Origin: Krasilnikovozyma curviuscula
Taxonomy: Eukaryota; Basidiomycota; Tremellomycetes; Cystofilobasidiales; Mrakiaceae
Direction: 5' to 3'
NCBI GenBank assembly: GCA_014825775.1
Contig: MVAQ01000021.1
Location: forward strand, 110,447-174,446
Length of the DNA: 64,000 nt
Part shown: piece after piece, positions 1 through 12,446 of the stretch
Numbering within the stretch: the stretch's first letter is position 1
How the letters are laid out: each line of letters begins with the position of its first letter
Notes under the pieces: model-generated
Seen by the model: only the letters and a program-made list of their open reading frames with translations
What the model was told of the DNA's origin: nothing
Database searches by the model: none
Made by a program: the position numbers and the translations under genes

Positions 1-294
1 GCCAGCGTGGGTATTCGACTTGTAAAAGAAGGCGAGAAGAACGGAAGAGATAGATGGCAAAGAAGGAGGAAATGGAAACATGACCGACAAAGGGGAAGAA
101 CGAACGCGAAGTCTATGACGGAATGTGACGTATAGTTTGTGAGGGATTGAGGAGGTATACAGTAGCAAAATGCAGGTCCAGATATTTTGTTTACTTGGAT
201 TTGAGGGAAAAGTGGAAAAAGTGATGAAGGAGTAAAACTCTAACGAGAGCGAGGATAATGGCGAAGGTAGCTGTAGATGTTTACAGCTAGGTGT
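1..294. other. 3' flank of the GDP-mannose transporter
   Basis: No gene is visible. This is the sequence downstream of the minus-strand transporter stop codon, probably its 3' UTR and the start of the next intergenic region. No tRNA, repeat or further coding exon was recognised. Confidence 0.4.
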
Positions 295-2746
295 CTACAG
301 TTTCTCCTGTTTACCACTGTTGTTGTAGAGAGGAATGTCCTTCTCGGAGGCCTTAGCCTTGGCTTCCTTCGACTGGTTCTGTTTGGCGACTGCGTAAACA
401 ACTGGAGGTCAAGGTAGTACGGCGTGTCAGCGAAGTATCTACAGTAGTAAAAGAACAAGAAAATGTACTCACTACCGGCGAAAAAACCAGTCATGATGGA
501 GGTAACGGATGAGAAGGTGACGGGGTCACCGAAGAAGATGAGGCCTGAAGCTGCGACTGGGAGCTTGTTGAGGGCACCAACCATAGAGTAGGTAGTGGAT
601 CTGAGGAAAGAACACGGTGCAATTTCGCGTCAAAACTGAAGGGAGGATGGAGATAGGCCAATTTCAAACTCACGAAGTCACTCTGACACACCACGCAGTT
701 GAGTAACTAATGAACACAGCCGCAGCACCAGAGAACGCGATCGAGAACAATAAGAAAGTCCTCGTCTCAGCAGGGAAGTTTCTGGCTAAGGACTCGGTGC
801 CCCAGTCTTCGAGGATAATGGACGCAAGGACGAGAATGGGGATCGACAAGAGGTTGTTGTACATCATGGTGTCCCAGTCTTTGAAGCCTGTGACCTTGAT
901 TCTTTTACGCATCGAGAGGACCTGAAGCAATTAAAATCAAAAGAGCAAGTCATTAGTCTTCCGGAATTCAGGTAGATGAAATAATACTAAGGAGGACTAA
1001 CGTAGGCAGCGGTCGTGAAGCAGTTGATGAACATCCAGATGTAACCAGAGTTGAACCCAGTAGCTTTTCCGGCGATTGGAATCTCAGATCCAGTGATAGG
1101 ATCAATAGCAGCCAAGGCCGTTCCGGAGCTGAAGAAGGAGAGATAGATGTTAGTTTTAACTGGTAGTGTAACCTGAGGAGAACGACAAGTGAACTCACAA
1201 GCCGGCGATCGTGTCAGAGATATCTGACCATCCAGCAATCATTGATGAAAGGACCTAATCAGATGCAATTGGGGAAAGATTTTCAGGTCAAAGCTGTAGC
1301 TATAATGACATGCCCAGGTCGAATAACTCACCATAAGGACGAAAGAGCACAGAGTCAAAGAAGTGACAGCTCCACCGAACCAGATAACTTCACCGTAAGC
1401 CTAAAAATAACCTCCCCTTAGATACAAAATTATAGTGACAGGTGTTCAGATTGACACAGCTTACAATGAGAATGATGGCCAAGTTCTTGAAGACGGTGTA
1501 GACAGGAATGGACAAGAATTGCTACATCATAAAGCCCACAATAAATCAGCAACTCTGCTCGATAAAAGAAGTAGTATGTATAATGAAGGACTGATAATGC
1601 ACTCACAAGGGACTTTGATCCCGTGTAGATGACACCGACCAACAGAGCAGAAATTGGGAACCAGTTTTTAGCGTCCTTCATGTCGAAATCACGGAACGTG
1701 ATCATTCCAAGCTTCTTAGCGCTGTTTTACCACAACGGACACCCATCAGCCAAAATATCAGAGACCATTTTGTAGTGGGAAAGCGTATGTGCAATGGGGG
1801 TCTCGTAGGGTGAACTCACATGAAGACTGCTCCAACGCAGACCGCGCTCTGGATCGTCAACAGGAGGAATGTCATGGAGAAATCTTTGCCTGACACACAG
1901 TACTGGTCATATATGAGAGTTTCAGTCAGAGTCATTCGACAGAGAAGAAGTAATGAGCTTGGGTCTCATGGTGATGGTGATACGAAGCCGAAAAAGGGGG
2001 AGGACCGACCTTGTTCACAACCGTCATGAGGATGGAAGCACCACAGTACGCCAGGATAGGATACGCTACAAAAGAAAAAAGAACACAGCAGTCAGGACCA
2101 GTTTCAATCGTCTCATTGAAAGGCATACAGGAAAGCCATCGCCCCAGACAGCAAATGCGGTCCCCTGGCCAACGTGTCGAGCACACCTGTTCTGTACGTG
2201 TCACCTATCCCTTCAAACTCTCTGCGCTTACTGAAGCACACAGAGAAGTAGAGCAACTTCTCCTCATTCAATCTGGGTTTACGTTCCATTCAAAGCTAAC
2301 GTTGTTTTGGGGCAGTAGCACCAGCAATCGTAGCAGCGGAGAGCGGAAAGACTGAGACCTGATTCCTCCTGTCCCTTGACACTTATGGGCTCCTTCGCAT
2401 CAACGCAGAGGGAAGAATCCCTTTTCTATGTTGTTCATCAACTTGAGAAAGCCCTGTAGAAATGACAGCCTCCCATCCGTAGTCACTCTTCCCTTTTCTC
2501 ATCTGAAACACGTCCTACGGCTGCAACAGCTGCAAAATCGTCCATCGGGTCGCAAACGCGTAGAAGGAAAGACTCACCAGGGTTAGTCGGAGGCAATTCA
2601 GATTCTTTCCTCGTCGAGATGCTCGCCTGACGGAGCTCTTCCTCCTGCTTGAGGGCTAACTCAGTCAAGTTGACCTGCGACACTCGAGGGGAGGCCGTGC
2701 GGCTCGCTTCGTTCAGGTAAGGCGACGCCTTGGGGGAGGAGGCCAT
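295..2746 (-). CDS. VRG4: GDP-mannose transporter (Vrg4/Gmt family), multi-exon
   Basis: Nucleotide-sugar antiporter of the Golgi membrane that exchanges cytosolic GDP-mannose for GMP and feeds mannosylation of glycoproteins and, in Cryptococcus, capsule polysaccharide. Spliced exons give about ten hydrophobic segments of the drug/metabolite transporter fold. The family motif GALNK is present in [14 protein letters not shown] (plus-strand position about 555-585), and the upstream FYNN-type motif reads MYNN (about 860). The N-terminus is a polar cytosolic tail of about 60 residues, followed by a small middle exon (about 2313-2355) and the first [18 protein letters not shown]. The last exon ends KQEKL with the stop at 295-297. 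Start chosen at MASSPKASP, the first ATG of the open exon. Cryptococcus has two paralogues, GMT1 and GMT2, and I cannot say which this is. Confidence 0.9.
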
Positions 2747-3245
2747 CGTTCTGGGTGAGAGGGGGTTTGAAATATAAGGGGGAAGATGTTAGGGTGAATC
2801 GATTTGCTGGGGTGAAATCGGTTAGTGGACAGCACGAAAAAAAGTTCGCAGCGTTCGACGCGGAAGGAAAAGCGCGCCACAGTACTGCGTTTTATTATTC
2901 AGTGTTTATTTTTTTCAGCAGGACAGGGTCGTCATCATTCCAACCGAGCCTGTCTCAAATGAAACAAGGTGTGAGGTGAACATGCATTTCTATCTCTCAG
3001 CACAAAGCTGTTTGCTCGCCATGCAACACTATTCGGATAGTCCAAGCTGAGGAACCGATCAACAACAGTGCGCCGTTGCTTTTCACTCTAAGCAGAAGAA
3101 ACGCGGTAAGGACACAGCTTCAATCCCAGATAGAGATTAATAGAAGCAAAAGACGGATGGCAGAAATTCATTTAAAGCAAAAAGAAGACAATATATAGGG
3201 GGTCATAAAGTTGCGTTACACATTTGAAGTGTCCATGTACATATT
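2747..3245. other. Intergenic, transporter promoter and RhoGEF 3' end
   Basis: About 500 bp between two minus-strand genes. It must hold the promoter of the GDP-mannose transporter and the 3' UTR of the RhoGEF. No coding exon or repeat is supported. Confidence 0.4.
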
Positions 3246-6200
3246 CTATCGCCAGCCATTGCTGTAACCGTCCTGATCATACCCTTGAGAAGCCTGCTGA
3301 GGCTGGTGTGGGTACGACGGCTGGTACTGCTGTTGCTGGCTGTGAAGCTGCGGGGGACCACCAACGTACCCACCATACATCGACTGAGAAGACTGCGATG
3401 TCTGGATCGAGGGATAAAGCGATTGGTTCACTAAGCCATTAAGGGTAGTGTTTTGTGTGAGAGAAGGCGCGGGTGCGCTCATTGCTGGGTAGGGAGCACT
3501 GATGGATCCATAAGCTCCCTGGCGAGGTGGGACGGGTGTGTTGATGAAAGGTGGAACGTTGGAATACGGTTGTGCGTTGTAAACCGAAGCAGAAGAGGTG
3601 ATTGTGGTGGAAGCAAAGCTGGGGTTTCGATCAAGAGAGGATCCAGCGAGGTTCATGTTGTGTTGTTGAGCGCCGTAAGAGATTGGTGCCAGAGGGTCGT
3701 CGAGAAGGATAGTTGGTTGAAGTTCATATACCATCTGAGCAATTCCTTTCTTTCCAGCACCAGCAGCAGAGGGATCATCGGAAACTACGTGAACTCTTGG
3801 CTCCGTCGTCAAGCTCTCGGTGCCTTTCATTAAGCCCTGAGTTTCGGAGTGCTGGTTACATCAAGAACATTAGTTTCATGGCGTGTTTCAAAATGATTAA
3901 CGAAGTCTAGTACTGACTGTCTTGTTAACTCCACTGCCATCCCAAACACAACGAATGTCGTTGCCCGCAATGATCTGAACCAACTTGCCATTGTGGATGT
4001 GACGGACTTCGATAAAGTTCCAGGAGAAAAGCATGAAGTGCGGTGGGTGGAAAGCAACGCTATTTGGTCGTGTCTCCCATTCAATCGGCTTGTAGTCTCT
4101 GGATGGTTCACCGTGTTGCTGGACGTAAAAGCCGAAAGCTGGCGGGTAAAGAGGTTGTCAGCTTTCGATGCTCAATTTGCTGAAAACACCAAAATATAAA
4201 TATAAATGAACTGACTGTTGTATACCAGCAAAAATTCTGATTCAGTGCTCCTGTACATTCCCAGCGGCTGAGCGTTGTCACAGCGTCTCGCGAGCGCCGC
4301 AACGGCTGAGTTTTCCTTAACTTTTTGAGGAAAGAAGATCGGGATAGTGCCGCCTTGAAGATTGGAAAGATCCATGATTTCAAATCCTTTCGCACAGACA
4401 ATGGCCATCTTGGCTTTGAGGAAATGAATGAGCTTGGCGTCCGACGGGATGAAGAAGTCCTGTGGGTATGAAAGACGAAACGGTCAGCCACGACAGCGAC
4501 CAAAGTCATCATAACAGAAGGTTCTGACCTTGAACACTCTGAAACTAGTACCGCCACTCCTGCTTCCTACACCAAACATCCTCCTTCCTGAATCCGCCCT
4601 CGCGTCGACCGGAATCGGCTCCAGCACTCTGAACACACTATCCATCTGCTTTTTCTTCATATAGGCAACCAGAGTGCGTCCTGCAAGTTGACCGACACTG
4701 AAGAAAAGGACGTTCGCTGTTCCGGATAATCGTTCCGGACCACGAGATGGGTGAGCAGCAGATGTCGAGGAAGGAACGAGAGCTTCGAGCTGGTAGGCGA
4801 ATAGTGACTATAATCAAAGCGACAGATGGCAGTAAGAATTTCAGCCCGAGGATTGCTCAGATATGCCAATTACTCACATGGTCTGCAAGAACCAGGAACA
4901 TGGAGAAGTCTTCCAACACAGCACACTGCATGACATTCTTGACGTGCAGCACTTTACTGAACGAGGTGACATGACCCTTCATTCCGATCCAAACACCTTC
5001 TTCGCATCCTATAGCAATGAGTTCCCTTTTATCACTTGTCCTGAATGGTACTGAGCAGGTAACTTGCCCCGAGAAGGTGCTGGCTTCGGCAGTACGAGCT
5101 GTTGGCGGGGTGTATGCTGATGACTTGAAAAGCGTTCCTTTGGAGACAACACCTATCTCAAAGACCTTTGAGACAAACACTGGCGGTTAGAACTTGGTAA
5201 ACAGCAGGAAAGTTGATATTCGCTTGCCTTATTTGAATCGGACACTACCTCGCGGAGAGCTTTGGCATGCTCCAGCTTCGTCTTCCAGGTGCTTCTGTCA
5301 GCATCAGACTCTGCCCAGAGAACGTATTGACCACCCATCACACCACTACCTTTGACAGTATAGATGAATGGATACACGATCTTGGAATCGTTCTCCGGAA
5401 TCCCACTTTGATCTTTGTCTCGCCGCATGGGGATGAGTCCGGCAGATTTTGAATGTGTAAGTTGTCCTGAGAAATCACCCAGCGTGAGGAGTTCGAGAGG
5501 GATAGGCTTGTACGTCCAAGTAGCGAATGTTAGTCGGCGAAATTTCTCATCAAAAACAAGACCAGGAGAACACACCCTTTTTTGAATGACATATCGCATT
5601 TGGCCAGCATCCTTCTTGCCCTCCTTGATACGCATCGCCTTTGTAGTCACCAAGTAGTTGTCAAAAAGGATCACAAAGACCGAAACTCCGTCAGGCTGAC
5701 GGAGCTGGCCTTCATGAATGAGTTGACGGATAGGGTCAAGGAGTTCGAGATCAGAGACCTGAGAATCACATTTATCAGTTACGAAAAATTCAGTTCATGC
5801 TGAAAGTGGGGCTTACAGTAGTGTCACTCAGTTTTGAATCAGATGACACCGTCAAAAGATCCTTCAAGCCCCACATCTTCACCTTGATCTGCGCTTCAGC
5901 GACGACCTTGTCACAACTAGAAGCAAACGCTTGAAGCTCCTCGGTTACTGCCTTTAGCTCCGTCGTATCACCATTGTCCTTTTCCACAATTTTTGTAACC
6001 TCTTGAAGAAGAAGGATGTATCGCAGAAGTCTGGGAATGGGTCGATTGATGAAGTCATGCATGTCCCTCCTGTTGGCTAGCCGATTTCGAGTTTGGTCCT
6101 AAAAATAAATCAGAGTTCAGAGTCAGACTTGAGCAGAAATTAAGCTAACATACTCTCTGCGAACTCACCTGAAAGAATGTGTCAAATGCTGGGTTGTTCA

Positions 6201-9200
6201 TTCGCTCTCTATCAATCTTCCATTTCGCCTTCGGATAGTTCGAAGCGTATTCACGGTAGGCATCCGTCCAGTTTAGAAGAGCATCATAGACAAGATCTGT
6301 TACTGATCCCACGGTAGGATGTTGGTCAACTTGACGTTTGCACATTCGCGCGAGGAGCTCAACGTGAATTTTCCGAATTTCTTGGAAGTTGTGGAACACC
6401 TCGTCGATAAAACGGTCAATCCTATCGGAACCTATGATCGGCGGTTTCGCCTGCCTCAAGGGAGTGACGTACATCTACAAGAGAATGTGTTTGTTTCTGA
6501 CAAGTTGCGAATGTTAATAAAAATATCAGCTCACCTCCTGAATCGATTGCAGATCCGTCACGTATTGTATTTCACCCTTAATGATCTCAAAGATGACGCT
6601 GAAAGGAAGAGAGATAGAGAAATAAAAGTGTAAGATAGGAGGAATAGGAAGAAGGGGCTAATATGATACTCACTGTTGGCGCCTTTGAACATTTTTGTCA
6701 ATCAGCTCTCGTTCCTCCGGTGTGGTGATATCCTCCCAAGTCATTCCCTCGTAGACACCTCTACCATCTCCACTCTGGAACCCAAGAAGTTTACCCTCAA
6801 TAGCAAATTTCGAGATGGTCGAGGAAGCTTCAGCAATAAATTCAGCATCAATCATGTCGCTTGGTGTTTCCTTCTGGATGGCGTCGAATAATTTGGTGTA
6901 TCGGTTTAGCTGGGCGACGGGACGGCCTAAAAATCTCTTGAGGTCTCGTTGCCGTGCTTCAGGCACATGAGCAGCTCTCTGATAGATGGATCGCAACAAA
7001 TGTCATCAGTAACGATCGATCAGGAAAGGGATCGTGAAAACCTCACCTCAACAAACAACCTGAATTCTGGATTCTGGTCCATCATATCCTGCAACGCCTT
7101 CTCCCCAATCGGAAGCTTTGCCAAGTAAGCAGGATATATGTCCCTGAAATCAGCAGCCATATGGAGGAAAATATCGCCGATGCCTTGAATCACAGGTCGC
7201 TCTTCTCGTTGCCGCACTGAAAACAACTCGAGACACCGTTCATTGGCAGCTCTGATTTCGCCAATGTTTCCAAAGACTTGACGGATGAGAGTTTCAAGTT
7301 TTTCAGGTGGTGATATGATTGGCGGGTCCGCTGCTCGTAGCGGAAGGATGAAGAGCTGTCGGAAATATATCTTTCAGTAACTAGAGAGAAACGAGAGAAG
7401 AAGCATGAGTGTTGGCGAGAAACTTACAGTTTCAATAGTCATCAAATCTTCGTGATATTGTTCCTCAGATAAGATTGTGGTATGGATAGCTTCTTGGCGT
7501 CTAATGGCTGATGCCGACAGCGACACAAGCACGTCAGGGTCAACAGCCTCAGCCCAAGTCCTCTTCCTCTGTCGAGGTTCAATAACGGAGGTTGTGCTGT
7601 GTTGTCGAGAAAGAAGAGAGTCCTGTATTTTGTTCCAAAGATGGAAAATGTTAATTATTGCGGCCGCCGGATGGAGGAGAGAAGAATCGCTCACCACCTG
7701 GACAGTGTAAGGGCACCTCGGAGAGTAACACTTCCCATCACCAATACAACTTGGACTGTAACACTTCGTCAAAAGGGTCAACACCCCTGTTGGTAACTCG
7801 ACGAATCCAGCTGCTCCATCGCCCTCTGACTCGTCCATGAACATGAATACATCGTCGAGTGAGTCAGTCAGAGGATTGTCGTCGAAGTCGACTTCGGTGA
7901 AAAAGAGTTGCGATTTGAGACTTCGTCCCACTTCCAGCGCAGCTCTCCGATCTTGATCATTCACTCGAACGTGTGCGGGCATAAATGACTGGATAGCGGT
8001 CTAATACAGAGACAGAGAAAGTGGAAATTAGTAGCCTGAAGCAAGTACCCAAAGCAAGCCGGTACTTACAACAACATCTCGTCCGGTAAAGGATCTCGCA
8101 AACGGTATACTTCCCTTGATGTGTTCGTTCCTATTTACCCTGTCCTTCAGCTGAACAGCGATATTACTCAGCAACGCTGGTGTGAAGAACCGTAACATAG
8201 CCGCTCGCTCATCTTCTTCATTCATCTCACTGTCTAAGTCATCCTCATCTGGATCTCCAAACCTGCCCTGAAGCTCGAGCTTGAGGAGTCTAGCGGTATC
8301 TTGGGTGACAGTTGACTGACCAGGTTCTTCATCCTGGTACTGCTGGTTGTGTTGGTTGCTTGACGAGGATGAGGCTGTGGCGTAAAGGTGCGAGGGGCCA
8401 CCAACACCATAACCAGGATCGTAGAGTTGTTTCCCTTGGGAGGCTGGGTAGGCTGAAGATTGCTGTTGCTGGTGGTGGGAGATCGAAGACGCTACTGAAG
8501 GTGTTCGATATAAGTCCGACGAGCCCTCATGGTCATCTAAGAATGACCGCGCTGGCCTGCTTGACACAGAAGATGATCGTCTTGAGTCGATGAGTTCAGC
8601 CACATTAGTTGTATCTGAGAATCCTGGTGATGGCGTGTGACCTGGTGGTTGGACGGAGGTGAATGAACTGGATGAATGCGGGAGGGGCGGGGGCGGTATG
8701 GGAAGTACATGTGACGGCACACTTGACAACTGAGGAGTACCATTGTATGTCTGCGGTATGGCGGGTGGGTTGGTGACTACCGGAAGCGGGGGTAGTGGTT
8801 GTGGTTGCTGTTGCAAGTAAGGTAGACTAGGGGTGTAACCATCTAGAAGCATCTGAGGAGGACCTTGACTTGGGTCATAGGGTAGATTTGGTTTGGTTAA
8901 GGGTACCGTTTGGGAGTTGTATACTGGGTAAGCGGAAGTGCCCCCGTAAGGTGCGGTTGAGGGGGGCGGGGGGACAGGAGGCGGTTGAGGTAACTTTCTG
9001 GGTACTGAAGGCAGACCTCTCGTTGGGAAAGATGTTCCTGATGTTGTTATTGGTGGTAATGGTGGTGGGGGACCCCGTTGCTGCTGCTGCTGACTTGGCG
9101 GTGAAGCGGATGGCATCATTGGCAGCGGGCGAGGGACGGTTGGAAGAGGCCGCTGCTGAGGCTGCTGATAACCAGATGAATAGGAATGCTGGAGATTTGA

Positions 9201-9705
9201 TGAATAAGATCCATGATCAGATGAAGATGAGGGTCCTGCGTTGTGTCCTGGCTGTGAAACTGATCTTCCATTCTCAGCAATCATCCCACCCCCATGTACG
9301 CTGGACCCACCGCCGTTCGACACAGGATAACCCAGCTGACTCAAACCAAGCCTCTTCTCATCCGGATATTCGACATTGCCCTGTCCGTTGATCGAGGGGG
9401 GTGGACCACCGTACGAAGGAGGTTCAGCATACTGCTGGTATGAAACGCTAGAATTTGGCTGATGCTGGGAGCTGCTGCTGGCCGTAACGGGGTTCTCTGA
9501 AAAGGTGGGTCTGTTGAGGGTGCTCATGATATCGGAGTACAGAGTGTCGATTTCCTCAGAACTGTGGGAGATGGGAATCAAAATCAGTTAAAAGCGGTAC
9601 AGGCGCACGCACAGCCAGTCAGAGGTAAGTGGTCAGTCGGGTCACTCACTGAGGATCGAGCTGCTGTTTATTTCTACCCTCATATCCTCTGCCATTCCCG
9701 TCCAT
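3246..9705 (-). CDS. ROM2: Rom2-type Rho guanine nucleotide exchange factor with tandem DH domains
   Basis: Very long GEF expected to activate Rho1 at the plasma membrane in the cell-wall integrity pathway. Order from the N-terminus: a Pro/Ser/Gln-rich disordered region of several hundred residues; a DEP domain (from LLSNIAVQLKDR, about 8170, into the next exon); a Cys-rich motif CYSPSCIGDGKCYSPRC (about 7720); DH1 (RRQEAIHTTILSEEQ to the helix RPVAQLNRYTKLFDAI, 7500-6880); DH2 (HVIFEIIKGEIQYVTDLQ to the helix NRPIPRLLRYILLLQEV, 6600-6000); a PH-like region (5750-5250); a citron homology (CNH) region (5180-3900); and a Gln/Pro/Tyr-rich tail ending GYSNGWR. Every junction between the two DH units splices in frame (for example LFVE to RAAHV, RRQ to HVIF, FFQ to DQTR), so this is one protein. 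Start taken at MDGNGRGYEG, which splices into LDPHSEEID. A further in-frame ATG lies upstream at 9837. The Rom2 name rests on architecture. Confidence 0.85.
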
Positions 9706-10965
9706 TTGGAAGTGGGAAGCGCTTTTCAGGAGAAGTTTGAGGCCTGCCGAGTGCACAGTACTCGCTCGACTGTCAGGAGGACGGAGAGATGTCACTATTT
9801 TCAGGCAGTGGGCGGCGCCACGAGAAAAACAAAACAAGGAGGATCCGGACCTGTATGCCTAGGTTGGTGTCATTATACCAAATAAAGTGAGCTGGAATTG
9901 TACAGCAGTGCTCTCCAAGGCCTTTTTAAAATAAGTGAACTCCAAAAATACAATATGTGAACAGAACGCGCAACTACGCAAGCTTTCTTCCACAGTCTTG
10001 ACCAGAACTAAGACAGCCGCAAACCAACTATACTATATTCAAAATCACCATCTGTTGTCCGCACTTGTCCATCGACGCTTCTTGGTCGCTGACCGCAACT
10101 GAGGCAATAATGACACAGTTGGTCCCCTGCCCTGACGTAACTCGAGCATTGACCATTGAAACTCCTAAGGTCACATACACTAGAATCCTCCTAAATTCAG
10201 TTATCTTTGAAGATTTGAAGATCTGAAGATTTGGTGCACCTTGTCGCCCTCAGAATCCACCTCCTACAGTTGACAAAAAATCAATCACATCGTGAATCGG
10301 AGGTCCACGATATTCTATTCAGAGCTACCAATGCAGCTGTGTACCAGTGTGCAATACCCTCAAATTGTTTTATAAGGTGACCATAATTTGAAAATGGAAT
10401 CTACCACCACCTATCAAAAAGAAAATGTGAGTTGACAGAAGAATATCAACATGGTGATCGATTAACTGTTCCCTTGAAAGACGACTCATTTCGATGTAAG
10501 GACTTTCGTGCGGCTTCAGGTGTATGGTGCCCCTAGTAAGTAGAGAAAGCTTTTCCTGCACCTTTAGATCCTAGTCTGCGATCTTGGAAGTCACGCAATA
10601 GACAGAGTTGGAAGCTCAATAACCGTTCCATCACCTTGAAGCTTTTTCGAGAGAGATGCCTCTTGCATTCTTTACCTGTTTAATTATCTGCAGTGATATC
10701 TTCGGTGACAACTCTGGAAACCGACTTAGGACTGGAGGTTGAACCATCTCAAGTAAAGGGAAGTAGAATGAGGGGGCGAAAGAAGCAGCAATAGATTTCT
10801 CCTACGCTCGTCTTGACGAATAGCAGTAGGACCATTATAGTATTTGGTACTTATTTACTGTAATGTTTCAACAATTTGGGGTGCAGGCGTCAAATATGCA
10901 GGTGCCATCACCTTCCACCATCTGGGGCTCAAATATTGTAGAGTTGAAAGGAGTTCATCCACAAT
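9706..10965. other. Intergenic region, no gene seen
   Basis: About 1.26 kb upstream of the RhoGEF and downstream of the dephospho-CoA kinase stop. Only short ORFs without recognisable content occur. A small direct repeat built on gaagat (10207-10232) is visible. A long RhoGEF 5' UTR is possible. Confidence 0.35.
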
Positions 10966-11994
10966 CTACAAACTAGGATGCAGAGTCGAGCCAGAAAGCG
11001 GCTTCTTTTGCTTCTCCAAGGCCAACCTGACCCTTCTAAGATTCAACAACACGCTCCAAGCAGCCCAAAACACCCCAACGGGAGGAATGAGCCAGCTCAA
11101 CCACCAACCCTTCCTCTGCCTCTGCCAGGTTTTATACAGTGTATGAATGGATACCTGAAGGTCGTCTTTCGAACCAGAGTTGTCGAGGATGTGTGTTGCG
11201 TAGGCGAGCTTACTTGACAAAGGTAACTGAGAGGATATTCTTGATTTGGCAGCTTCTTCTGTCAAGGGGGGTGAGGGTGGGATGGGAGGACGTGAAAGGA
11301 GACGTTGAAGCTGGACGTCGTCAGAGCTAGATGTTTTGGGTTGAGCGTGATCATATTACGAGCAAGAGGAAATCAGTCTTGAACCGCGGAGAGGGAACCT
11401 TTCTCTACCGTGCATAACTCACACATATACTACAACAATCTCAGCAACCATCTTCCACATCGAAGCTTCAATCAGCAACGGAATATCGAGGATGACAATC
11501 CATTCGCCTCTGATCCAACACCGCAGTATCCCTTTGAATATTTCTCTCCTCACGAATGGGTGTATGATACCATTCAAGATTTGACGATGAGAAGGAGAGT
11601 TGAAGATGATTTGACCAAGGGCTGCTCTGTCAATTTCTCCAGACTCAGAGACGACCGTAGAGCCGAAGTGCTGTGAGGAAAGAGCGTTAGTAGCCGACAA
11701 AATGTGATTCCTCGTCGAAGAGAAATGCACTCTCACTTTGACTACGGTATGGAACCCAGATGTACCAGGGTTTATCGCTTCTCGAGCCAGGACATCAGCA
11801 TCGATGATTGGGATATTGTATGGGGAGGAGCTGAGGATCTTAGACACCGTGCTCTTGCCAGAGGCGATTCCACCGGTCAGGCCAACAACTATAATTTAGA
11901 TTACACAGAAAAGATAGATTAGTAGGTCAGTGAGTTCTCATGATGGGCGGATCTGATTCCAATCAAGAAGGTGCAAGGGGAGCCTACCTAACAT
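10966..11994 (-). CDS. CAB5: Dephospho-CoA kinase (Cab5/CoaE family)
   Basis: Catalyses the last step of coenzyme A synthesis, ATP-dependent phosphorylation of the ribose 3'-hydroxyl of dephospho-CoA. Exon 1 is only seven coding bases (ATGTTAG at 11994-11988); splicing gives MLVVGLTGGIASGKST, a textbook P-loop of this family. Exon 2 continues with PIIDADVLAREAI, holding the conserved D-A-D substrate motif. Exon 3 has GEIDRAALGQIIF and the IIHP motif typical of CoaE, then the ILDIPLLIEA segment. The C-terminus has a hydrophobic stretch (WWLSWLIPPVGVFWAAW) consistent with a membrane anchor, as in monofunctional eukaryotic enzymes. Stop at 10966-10968. Confidence 0.88.
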
Positions 11995-12446
11995 GGCCTA
12001 TCAGATCTGCTGGGAATGCCTGAAGGAGCTTCGAGATAGGCTGGCCAGCTAGAAATACCGTTAAATAAGATCAGGCTACTTGAGGTTTAGACATAATGCA
12101 AGGATTTTTGCTTTACACTGGAATATGTGGCTGCTCGACCAGGTCGTCGTGGGAAGCAGATCCGTAAGAGCCCAAACACCCAACCCTACCTCCGCTTCCA
12201 CTGCATCGCCTGGTGCTTAAAGATATTTATTATTGTGATATATACACCACCTCCAATTCAAGCTTACAGAGTCAATTACAGACTCAACAGTTTCATCTTT
12301 GGCAAAGCGAGACGTTTTCACCAACTTCTATTGTACTCTTCTTTTCGCTGATGATGCTCTTGACTACATGCATAACATAATTGTCTTTTTTATGGCCTGC
12401 TTAATCTACCGACACAATTTTCGACTCCACGTACGACAGTATCCAT
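11995..12446. other. Intergenic, CAB5 promoter
   Basis: About 450 bp holding the CAB5 promoter and the 3' UTR of the Zn2Cys6 gene. No coding exon or RNA gene recognised. Confidence 0.35.

Noticed and set aside
8870..9391. 173-codon plus-strand ORF
   Set aside because: Antisense shadow of the Pro/Gln-rich RhoGEF N-terminus.
9028..9581. RhoGEF start at MIPISHSSEE (9581)
   Set aside because: This ATG lies in an intron; splicing LDPH to SEEID places the start upstream.
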